From positions 19,732 to 83,731 of the forward strand of contig CAJFGR010000004.1 in the NCBI GenBank assembly GCA_904377845.1: a DNA stretch of 64,000 bases. The letters run 5' to 3'. The position numbers were made by a program, and so were the translations under genes. Origin of the DNA: an uncultured Ruminococcus sp. GTDB taxonomy: Bacteria > Bacillota > Clostridia > Lachnospirales > Lachnospiraceae. Each line of letters opens with the position of its first letter. Position 1 is the stretch's first letter. The notes beneath the pieces are model-generated. The model was not told the DNA's origin. It saw only the letters and a list, made by a program, of their open reading frames with translations, and did not search any database. Of the stretch, positions 17,900-25,101 are shown piece by piece.

Positions 17900-18163
17900 T
17901 TATGCCGAGGTCTTTCTGATCTGATAGAGCAGGTAATCCAGACAGGATATCTTCCTCTCTTCACTGTGCACATTGTCAAGCAGATCGTCTCTGTGAAGTT
18001 CGAGCAAAGCTATTTGACGGTCAATGTCCTCCTCGTCAAAATACTCCATGAAATCACGGATCATTTTCTCACAGCAGCCCGCATCTTTCAGATTCTGGAT
18101 AAGATTCTCTCTGGAATCCGGTCTCATATCTGTCCATCCTTTCACATATAAAGCAGATGCCAT
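17900..18163 (-). CDS. Small helical protein of unknown function
   Basis: An 87-residue, charged, all-helical protein with no membrane segment. The C-terminal part (EERKISCLDYLLYQIRK) resembles the effector-side helix of some MerR regulators, but there is no DNA-binding domain. It is the first gene of the operon with DUF3737 and PatB. Two starts are possible: ATG 18163 with GGAG seven bases upstream, and ATG 18127 with AAAGGA. The divergent LysR gene is 187 bases away, so this protein may be a co-regulated accessory or regulatory partner. Confidence 0.65.
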   Translation of the reverse strand: MASALYVKGWTDMRPDSRENLIQNLKDAGCCEKMIRDFMEYFDEEDIDRQIALLELHRDDLLDNVHSEERKISCLDYLLYQIRKTSA

Positions 18164-18261
18164 TATTCTGCTCCGTCTGTTCTGTTATCTTTTCTTTCGA
18201 TATACAGTTTAGCACCGCATTATGTGAATAGCAAATACGTTGTTATAATGCATTTCCATAG

Positions 18262-18290
18262 TTGAATCCTATTCATATTCATGTTATAGT
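18262..18290 (+). promoter_or_regulatory. Promoter of the LysR gene at 18351
   Basis: TTGAAT (18262-18267) and TATAGT (18285-18290) are 17 bases apart, 60 bases before the LysR start. It lies in the divergent region shared with the DUF3737/PatB operon, where the regulator should bind. Confidence 0.6.
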
Positions 18291-18350
18291 TACCCTGACA
18301 GTTAACCATCATTAACCACAATCAATATATATAGTCCGGAGGAACTTATC

Positions 18351-19241
18351 ATGGAATTACGCGTCCTTAATTATTTTCTCGCTATCGCAAGAGAGCAGAG
18401 TATCGTGCATGCCGCGGAGTCTCTTCATCTCTCCCAGCCCACCCTCTCCACGCAGATCAAAAACCTGGAGCAGGAATTAGGAAAACAACTCTTCATCCGC
18501 GGAACAAAAGGCACCCGGAAAGTCACACTGACCGAAGAGGGAATGATCCTGCGCAAACGTGCCGAGGAGATACTGGACCTTGTGAAAAAAGCAGAAACCG
18601 AAATAAAAATGAGTGACGATGTTGTCATTGGAGACGTCTACATCGGCACCGGCGAGACAGACGGCATCCGCCTGATCGCAAAAGCTGCAAAGAAGCTCCA
18701 GGACCGGTATCCCGGCATCAGCTATCATCTTTCCAGCGGAAATTCCACGCTTGTATCCGAATATCTGGATAAAGGGCTGATCGACTTCGGAATCATTTTC
18801 GGAGATGTAGATCTGACGAAATATAATGTCCTCGAGATGCCTTACCATGATATCTGGGGTGTTCTGATGCGCAAGGATTCTCCCCTTGCGGAAAAGGAGA
18901 GCATCGCTCCCGACGATCTGTATGACGTACCTCTGATTCTTTCCCAGCAGGAATCTCAGGGCGGAACCCTTACCCAGTGGCTGGGGCGTGAGCCGGACCA
19001 GCTAAATATCGCCGCCACCTATAACCTGATCTTCAACGCTTCCCTTCTCGTTGACGAGGGACTCGGTTACGCGATCGGCCTTGACAAGATCATTAACACG
19101 ACCGGCGAGAGCAATCTGTGCTTTCGTCCTCTGAACCCCAAACTGGAAAATAAGATGAATATCATCTGGAAAAAATATCAGGTCTTTTCAAAACCTGTAG
19201 AAAAATTTCTTGAGGTTCTCAGACAGTCGTTCAGGAAGTGA
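18351..19241 (+). CDS. LysR family transcriptional regulator
   Basis: A 296-residue regulator with an N-terminal winged helix-turn-helix (residues 1-60, SIVHAAESLHLSQPTLSTQI) and a C-terminal periplasmic-binding-like effector domain. GGAGG precedes the ATG. It is divergent from the small-protein/DUF3737/PatB operon, the usual place for a LysR target. The 3' end overlaps the convergent arginase-family gene by 64 bases, so their mRNAs are complementary there. Confidence 0.92.
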   Translation: MELRVLNYFLAIAREQSIVHAAESLHLSQPTLSTQIKNLEQELGKQLFIRGTKGTRKVTLTEEGMILRKRAEEILDLVKKAETEIKMSDDVVIGDVYIGTGETDGIRLIAKAAKKLQDRYPGISYHLSSGNSTLVSEYLDKGLIDFGIIFGDVDLTKYNVLEMPYHDIWGVLMRKDSPLAEKESIAPDDLYDVPLILSQQESQGGTLTQWLGREPDQLNIAATYNLIFNASLLVDEGLGYAIGLDKIINTTGESNLCFRPLNPKLENKMNIIWKKYQVFSKPVEKFLEVLRQSFRK

Positions 19242-19972
19242 TACAGCCTGTCATTTATTATTTTATTGATCTCCTCGTCTTCCATGAGCTCCCGGAAAGG
19301 CTCCAGAAGACTGCACTCACCGCAGATATCTGCGCCGATCACCCGCTGATGCTCAAAGACTTCCAGAAGCAGGCCCTCCAGAACAGGGAAAGGCATCTCG
19401 CCCTGATTCCAGTTTGTCCGGGCACTGTTTCGGTCAAGGACATCTTTGTCAATCGAGATATAGATGGGAAGATCCATATCGATCAGAGGAATCTTTTCGT
19501 GAACTCTCTTCTCCTCTATCTCCTCTCTGCTGATGCAGACCAGCTTTTTATAAAACTCTGACGGTATCTCATCGATCGTTTTCTGCTCCGGACCTGCCAG
19601 GATCAACTGTTCCAGGCAGGGATTGGTGCAGACCACATCGCCCGCCCAGTCTCCGCAGCTTATCATCCCGGGGAACTCAGGCGGCTGCATATCGCTGTGA
19701 TTGTCATACAGCACAAGTGCAAACGGTTCTCTGATCTTCTCTATAAAAAACTTTGTGGCGTAATGATAATTCCCACTGTCAAGGAAATGGATCCCGCAGG
19801 GACTGTACGGCGCCAGCCGTTTCCTGATCTCTGCCGCCGCTTCTTCCGTACAGTACATATCTGTGCCGCTGATATCCGTCAGATCGATACGTTTCAGTCC
19901 TTTTACCTGCCTCTCGATATCTTCCGGATAAATATGGGAAAAGTCCAATATGATGTTCTGTTCTGTCTTCAT
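19178..19972 (-). CDS. Arginase family (ureohydrolase-like) protein
   Basis: A 264-residue member of the arginase/agmatinase/formiminoglutamase fold. Metal-binding segments are GNYHY, DNHSDM (DxHxD) and SIDKDVLD (SxDxDxxD), so a binuclear manganese centre is likely. The substrate is not clear; this clostridial branch is divergent from true arginases. Start ATG 19972 overlaps the stop of the upstream MATE gene as ATGA, clear evidence of translational coupling; a longer reading from 19999 has no ribosome binding site. The gene is now downstream of a truncated MATE and the SOS polymerase operon. Confidence 0.85.
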   Translation of the reverse strand: MKTEQNIILDFSHIYPEDIERQVKGLKRIDLTDISGTDMYCTEEAAAEIRKRLAPYSPCGIHFLDSGNYHYATKFFIEKIREPFALVLYDNHSDMQPPEFPGMISCGDWAGDVVCTNPCLEQLILAGPEQKTIDEIPSEFYKKLVCISREEIEEKRVHEKIPLIDMDLPIYISIDKDVLDRNSARTNWNQGEMPFPVLEGLLLEVFEHQRVIGADICGECSLLEPFRELMEDEEINKIINDRLYHFLNDCLRTSRNFSTGFEKT

Positions 19973-21069
19973 AATATCCCAGTCCTTTCTTCTAACCACT
20001 GGCGCATCCGGCTTCGTTTTGTCAGGAACGGGACTGCAAAGAGGACTGCCTTACACACATTGTCCGCGATCATACAGTACCAGACGGCGCGAAGCCCCAG
20101 CCCCCAGTACTGTACACATAGGAACGTAAACAGGATGCGCACGCACCACATTCCCACTGTCTCTACAATAAACGAATATCTTGTCCGTCCGAGGCCGTAG
20201 AAAATACCTTCCAGTACGACCATCAGTCCAAAAAACGGTTCGGACAATGCAACAAGCCGGAGCATCTCGGCTCCCAGATCCACTACCGGACGGCTTGGGG
20301 TAAAAAGGCTCATGAGCAGATGTGCGCCGAAAAACAGCACAAGACCGCTCACGCACATGACAGCAACTGTGAGCAGCACGCTTAAGATCCCCACCGTCTT
20401 CAGCTTCTTCATATTTCCTTCGCCTCTGGCATTTCCGATCAGGGTGGACGCGGCAGACCGCAGCCCATATCCCGGCACGTAAAAGATAGTTTCCGCCGTC
20501 ACCGCGATGGAATGGGCTGCAAACACTGTTGTCCCCATTCCCGAGACAAGACCTGCGAACACCACATACCCGAAGCAGCTCACCATACTGGTTCCAAGTA
20601 CCGGCGTCCCCACAGACGCACATTCTCCCAGCAGTTTTTTATCCACCGAAAACTCCCGTAATTCCCAGCTGAGCTGACTGTTTTTGATGCAGAATATAAA
20701 CATCAAGATACCGGAAAGCATATAGGATACTGCTGACGCGATAGCGGCGCCGTCCACTCCCAGCTTTGCGGGATAGATCAGGAAATAGTTCAGCACAATG
20801 TTCAGCCCGTTGGCGGCAAGACTGATCAGCATCGGCGTCTTTGTGTCCTGTACTGCCCGGAGCGCTGCTCCAAGAATCGTACTAACATAGCGGAATACCA
20901 GCGGCACACTGATAATGAAGAAATAACGGGACGCCTGATCCCGGATTGCCGGCTCCGCTCCCATCCATACCGGAATATACGGGCACAAAATCAGAGACAG
21001 GATCTCGAGCAGCACGCCGGATGTGAGAGCCAGAAACAGTGCCTGCTGGGACAGTTTCTTTACCTGCAT
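19969..21069 (-). CDS. MATE family transporter, N-terminally truncated
   Basis: This 366-residue MATE protein starts abruptly at what corresponds to about residue 85-90 of the family (MQVKKLSQQALFLALTSG matches the helix before the third membrane segment). The rest of the 450-residue family is present. The first two membrane helices are missing. There is no ribosome binding site before ATG 21069, and an in-frame TGA stands nine codons upstream. The YolD-like gene ends only 11 bases before it. The simplest reading is a deletion that fused the YolD region to the middle of a MATE gene. It is probably non-functional but keeps the coupling to the arginase-family gene. Confidence 0.75.
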   Translation of the reverse strand: MQVKKLSQQALFLALTSGVLLEILSLILCPYIPVWMGAEPAIRDQASRYFFIISVPLVFRYVSTILGAALRAVQDTKTPMLISLAANGLNIVLNYFLIYPAKLGVDGAAIASAVSYMLSGILMFIFCIKNSQLSWELREFSVDKKLLGECASVGTPVLGTSMVSCFGYVVFAGLVSGMGTTVFAAHSIAVTAETIFYVPGYGLRSAASTLIGNARGEGNMKKLKTVGILSVLLTVAVMCVSGLVLFFGAHLLMSLFTPSRPVVDLGAEMLRLVALSEPFFGLMVVLEGIFYGLGRTRYSFIVETVGMWCVRILFTFLCVQYWGLGLRAVWYCMIADNVCKAVLFAVPFLTKRSRMRQWLEERTGIL

Positions 21070-21080
21070 ATAATTATTTC

Positions 21081-21563
21081 TTATGTTATTTCTTCAAATT
21101 GACCATTATCTCCGACCATTGACCAAATTTCATCCGGCCGAGAATTCATTAAACAGATATCCACTATATACGCTGTCCTGATCTGCATTCCATCTTCCAT
21201 AATAAGCACACCACTGTCGGAATCCACTCGCCTGATTCTGCCGGAGATCTTATGATATGCGCCACCTGCCTTCTTTGCATCCGGCACAAAATACGTGATC
21301 GTAATATCCGGTTTTTCTCCGGGGAGTCCACAGGAGAGCCGGAGTTTATAATTCAGTATCTCCATTTCATCCTCTGAAAGTTCCGGCCTGGTGTCTGTCT
21401 GACGGGCTGTCTCCTTTATCACGTCTCCGTATCCTGTCAGAGCGGCAAATGGGGCGAACTGTGCAGCCCTGTCGGTCACCGGCATATGCGGATGAACAGA
21501 TGACAAATGGTGCGGAAGATTGATAATATCCCGGTATTTCTGCATAGCATCCTCTGTATTCAT
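21081..21563 (-). CDS. YolD-like family protein
   Basis: A 160-residue protein of the YolD-like family, usually encoded next to Y-family polymerases of the UvrX/YqjW type in Firmicutes. The N-terminal half contains the family segment with DRAAQFAPFAALTGY. The C-terminal half is beta-rich (GRIRRVDSDSGVLIM). It probably assists or regulates the polymerase. It follows the polymerase gene by 53 bases and should be transcribed from the LexA-controlled promoter. No membrane segments. Confidence 0.85.
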   Translation of the reverse strand: MNTEDAMQKYRDIINLPHHLSSVHPHMPVTDRAAQFAPFAALTGYGDVIKETARQTDTRPELSEDEMEILNYKLRLSCGLPGEKPDITITYFVPDAKKAGGAYHKISGRIRRVDSDSGVLIMEDGMQIRTAYIVDICLMNSRPDEIWSMVGDNGQFEEIT

Positions 21564-21616
21564 CAGTTACCGCCTCTCTCTCTTATCAATATGCTTTTCG
21601 GCATATTTCCTTTTCT

Positions 21617-23140
21617 TCATGCCTTGTGGCCCCCTATCTGGTTGTTCCTGTCCCTGGCCGTTGCACCTTCCTCCAGATTCATTCCTCGGAGAATGGCGTT
21701 CTTTCCGAACTTCTTCTTGATTTCCAGCACAGCTTTCTGCATCTTTTTCTCCCGAGCCAGCTCCGCCTCCTGGTTTTCCTGTTCTCTCTGAAGAGCTTCA
21801 TAATCCGTAAAAAGATCCATCTGCTCATACTGTATCTCTTTCTCTGCCTCGTCTTCCAAAACGACATGAGTGGCCGCCATACTGATTCTCCTGACAAGAA
21901 GTTTACGGTCCACAATCCGGTCAAACAGCTCCGTAACTGCCTGTATGATCTGCCGCGCAGAAGATGTATACTGTTTGAGGTTAATCGTACCATGGGCGTG
22001 CTTCGGTATCTTTCTGCCATAACGGTCTTTCTTTACTTCAACACCGATCTGTTTTTTAAGCTCAGGATCTTTCAGATTGTCAATGTCATATCCGACTGTC
22101 AGCACGATCTGATCAGTAACAAGGCCTTTATCCACCAGATCCAGCACAAGCAGATCCGCCATCTCTTTTGCCGCCAGTCTTGCTTTCTCAAAAGGATACG
22201 GACAGTGCAGCACCTGACCGGAGCCGACGCTGCTGCTTCTGGGTCTGTATGCCTTAATATCCGCCATGGTACAGGGTTCCCATCCCCATGCATGGTCGAT
22301 CAGGAGCTCTGCATTGACTCCGAACAAATCATACAGGAGATCTTCATTATAGTAGTCTGACGGTTTGCCCAGTGAACATCGGGCAATGTCTCCCATAGTA
22401 AAAAGTCCGCGTTCTTCCAGCTTCTTCGCATATCCTCTTCCCACCCGCCAGAAATCAGTAAGCGGCCGGTGAGTCCACAAAAGCTGCCGGTATGATATCT
22501 CATCCAATTCCGCGATACGCACACCGTTCTCATCCGCCGGGATATGCTTCGCCTCGATATCCATAGCGACTTTGCTGAGATACAGATTAGGGCCAATGCC
22601 TGCCGTGGCGGTAATTCCTGTTGTATCAAGCACATCCAGGATCATTTTCATCGCCAGTTCTCTTGCCGTCATCTGATATGTCCCGAGATACGCTGTGACA
22701 TCAATAAATACTTCATCGATGGAATAAACATGAATATCCTCCGGGGCTATATATTTCAGATAAACCTCATAGATATCGCCGCTGATCTTCATATAGCGGG
22801 CCATCTGCGGCGGAGCGACCACATAATCCAGCGCCAGTGCAGGATCTTTCTTCAGCTCCGGATCCTGACTTGAGGAACCCGTAAGCTTACGTCCGGGCGC
22901 TGCCTGCCGCCGCTGAAAATTGATCTCCCTGACCTTCTGCGCCACTTCAAACAGCCTCGGCCTTCCCGGGATGCCGTAGGCCTTAAGAGATGGGGAAACC
23001 GCAAGACAGATCGTCTTCTCTGTCCTGCTCCTGTCCGCCACCACAAGATTCGTTGTCATGGGATCCAGCCCCCGCTCCGTGCACTCCACAGATGCGTAGA
23101 ATGATTTCAGATCAATTGCAATATAAGTTCTGTCTTCCAT
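21617..23140 (-). CDS. Y-family DNA polymerase (UmuC/UvrX-like)
   Basis: A 507-residue translesion polymerase. The palm carboxylates are in YIAIDLKSFYASVE near the N-terminus and in VYSIDEVFIDV. The fingers region DRSRTEKTICLAVSPSLKAYGI and the helix-hairpin-helix stretch GYAKKLEERGLFTMGDI follow. A C-terminal little-finger domain and a basic, coiled tail (residues 440-507) complete it. It resembles the B. subtilis UvrX/YqjW branch, which works in the SOS response together with YolD-like partners. A consensus-like LexA box overlaps its promoter, so it should be DNA-damage induced. Confidence 0.92.
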   Translation of the reverse strand: MEDRTYIAIDLKSFYASVECTERGLDPMTTNLVVADRSRTEKTICLAVSPSLKAYGIPGRPRLFEVAQKVREINFQRRQAAPGRKLTGSSSQDPELKKDPALALDYVVAPPQMARYMKISGDIYEVYLKYIAPEDIHVYSIDEVFIDVTAYLGTYQMTARELAMKMILDVLDTTGITATAGIGPNLYLSKVAMDIEAKHIPADENGVRIAELDEISYRQLLWTHRPLTDFWRVGRGYAKKLEERGLFTMGDIARCSLGKPSDYYNEDLLYDLFGVNAELLIDHAWGWEPCTMADIKAYRPRSSSVGSGQVLHCPYPFEKARLAAKEMADLLVLDLVDKGLVTDQIVLTVGYDIDNLKDPELKKQIGVEVKKDRYGRKIPKHAHGTINLKQYTSSARQIIQAVTELFDRIVDRKLLVRRISMAATHVVLEDEAEKEIQYEQMDLFTDYEALQREQENQEAELAREKKMQKAVLEIKKKFGKNAILRGMNLEEGATARDRNNQIGGHKA

Positions 23141-23208
23141 TCGCTTCGTGTCTCCTTACATCCTCTCCGGAATCATCGTAAAGATACTTCATCAAACTTC
23201 ATAAATAC

Positions 23209-23244
23209 AGAATAACATAAATTGTTCATTCGAACAAGTGTTCT
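23209..23244 (-). promoter_or_regulatory. LexA-controlled promoter of the polymerase operon
   Basis: CGAACAAGTGTTCT at 23231-23244 fits the Gram-positive LexA box (CGAAC-N4-GTTCG) in all but the last base. On the minus strand TTGTTC (23232-23237) is the -35 and TATTCT (23209-23214) the -10, 17 bases apart. LexA would therefore cover the -35. Confidence 0.85.
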
Positions 23245-23265
23245 TTTTCTTTTGCATTGCCTTTT

Positions 23266-25086
23266 TTATCGGACATTATCTGTGGAAAGGAATGCAGCAT
23301 CTGAAGAACGGTCTGTCACGATAATACGGTCATACGCTTCTGTATCTGCTTCGCTCAGGCTGTCTGTCACTTCCACATACGGCGCCCACAGAAAGTACCG
23401 ATATACATATTCAATTTCCCTGTTTGCGATCCCGCTGCTTACGGCAGGCACCACAATAAGATATTTCCGTTCATCTGTCTTTCCGCTTTCATACCAGTTA
23501 TCTCCGACTGTCCCCTCCGCCTGTCCGGGCAGGGAAGTTTCATACTCCGCCCGTATACTGCACAGCCCGTTAAATTCCGAATAAAGAAAATTCGCTCCGA
23601 GAATAAATGTCCCAAGCACCGCATACTGATATTTTCTCTTAGCTGCCGGGGAAGAAAACGCACGGTACCCTCCCCGTTCGTCAATATCCACCGCAAAAGA
23701 ATGCTCCATATCTACTGTTGCTCCCATAAGAAGAACTCCGGCATACAGCACGGTAATACTGCAGGCATAGCGCTCAAATCCGGCCAGTCTGACCGCTTCC
23801 TGTGCAGGCATGGAATAGAGATACATACGATGCAGCCCCGCATAGTACAGAACAGTCATCAGTACAGCTGCGGGAAGGATACGCTCCAGAGCCCGCCTTC
23901 TTTTCTTCTTAACCCATGCATACAGCACCGCCCCTGCGGCAAGTACCGTACACAGAAACAGCATCTGTGCCGCCCGTCCCGACGGATCGAAAACTGCACG
24001 GAGAAAATCTTCTGTAATCTGCCCGTAAAATTCCTTTCCTGCGGGAGCACCGTATTCTGCGGCGGCTTTCCCGGTACTTTCCTGAAGCCATTGTCCGAAC
24101 TTTCCTTCAAATCCCGCCAGAGCCGTATGCAGATGATACTGCCATGCCAGAGCCGGCAGGGCTGCTCCTGCGGCCATAAGCAGACCTCGCATAAAGTTTA
24201 TCCCTCGTCCGCCCGAAGCGCCAGCACCATATCTGATCATTGTCCACAGGGTATACGCTCCTGCCACACCGGCAAAAAAAGCACCCGTGCTCTTCACGAT
24301 CACTGTAAATCCAAGCAGCATCATCTGCAGGATGCAGAGTCTTCCCTGTTCTTCCCGGTACCTGTACGTAACAGACACAGATGCCATGCCAAGCAGAGGC
24401 AGCAGAAAATCTACGAGCAGGTTGTTAATGCGGATCGTAAGATTCAGGTAGGACAAAATAGCACATCCTGCCCCGAGGAACGAATACAGAAGAAATCTTC
24501 TCTTTTCCTTCACGATTCCGAAAACCGCATAGAAGCAGGCAAATATCATACTGTTCTGTGCCAGAATCATTATTCCCTGAGAATGCCCGGCAAATCTGCA
24601 GACATAATAGATAAACAGGCTGCTGCCCGGAGGATAATCCCTGAACGGGATCATAGCCGTATCCGCTCCGGGAAGACGGTCTGCACACAGCAGATATTTT
24701 ACGATCAGCGCCCAGTGGGAAAAATTATCATAATGAAGAAGCTTCAGGTTCAGGGACAGAAGCGAAAATACCGCCGTCCCGGCAAGGAAGCAGAATCTTC
24801 CCATGTTCCATTTCATCCGGCCGACTTTTCCCCGTACACTGTAAATCACGAACGCCACAAAGCACGCAAGGCCTCCCGCCAGAATCAGATCTGCCGTAAG
24901 ATCCGCTATATCCAGCAGGGCTCCCCAGAAAAGGACAAGTCCGATACCCGCTGTACAGGCAACAGGTACGAACCAGCTCATTATCCTGCCAAACCGGGAG
25001 ATTATAAAAAAGTATCCCCGGAATGAGAGGAGAAGCAGGACTGACGTTGCCGCCCGTCCTATCTCTTCTGCCTGCAGCTGATCCAT
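23266..25086 (-). CDS. Polytopic membrane protein of the c-di-GMP polysaccharide operon (GT-C-like)
   Basis: A 606-residue membrane protein with about 13 hydrophobic segments and a soluble C-terminal tail of about 110 residues. The loop YDNFSHWA after the fourth segment, with acidic and aromatic residues, and the YPPGSSLF motif recall GT-C glycosyltransferases that use lipid-linked sugars; I cannot assign a family firmly. It follows the GT2/BcsA-PilZ gene by 15 bases and is last in the operon. It likely modifies, polymerises or exports the polymer made by that enzyme. The tail contains a Rossmann-like segment (EAYDRIIVTDRSSD). Confidence 0.7.
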   Translation of the reverse strand: MDQLQAEEIGRAATSVLLLLSFRGYFFIISRFGRIMSWFVPVACTAGIGLVLFWGALLDIADLTADLILAGGLACFVAFVIYSVRGKVGRMKWNMGRFCFLAGTAVFSLLSLNLKLLHYDNFSHWALIVKYLLCADRLPGADTAMIPFRDYPPGSSLFIYYVCRFAGHSQGIMILAQNSMIFACFYAVFGIVKEKRRFLLYSFLGAGCAILSYLNLTIRINNLLVDFLLPLLGMASVSVTYRYREEQGRLCILQMMLLGFTVIVKSTGAFFAGVAGAYTLWTMIRYGAGASGGRGINFMRGLLMAAGAALPALAWQYHLHTALAGFEGKFGQWLQESTGKAAAEYGAPAGKEFYGQITEDFLRAVFDPSGRAAQMLFLCTVLAAGAVLYAWVKKKRRRALERILPAAVLMTVLYYAGLHRMYLYSMPAQEAVRLAGFERYACSITVLYAGVLLMGATVDMEHSFAVDIDERGGYRAFSSPAAKRKYQYAVLGTFILGANFLYSEFNGLCSIRAEYETSLPGQAEGTVGDNWYESGKTDERKYLIVVPAVSSGIANREIEYVYRYFLWAPYVEVTDSLSEADTEAYDRIIVTDRSSDAAFLSTDNVR

Positions 25087-25101
25087 CCTTCCGCCCCCTT
25101 T

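Noticed and set aside
23701..25026. Long plus-strand open frame of 441 codons
   Set aside because: It lies antisense to the 13-helix membrane protein gene, has no ribosome binding site, and its product is a low-complexity Arg/His/Ser/Gln-rich chain typical of a shadow frame.
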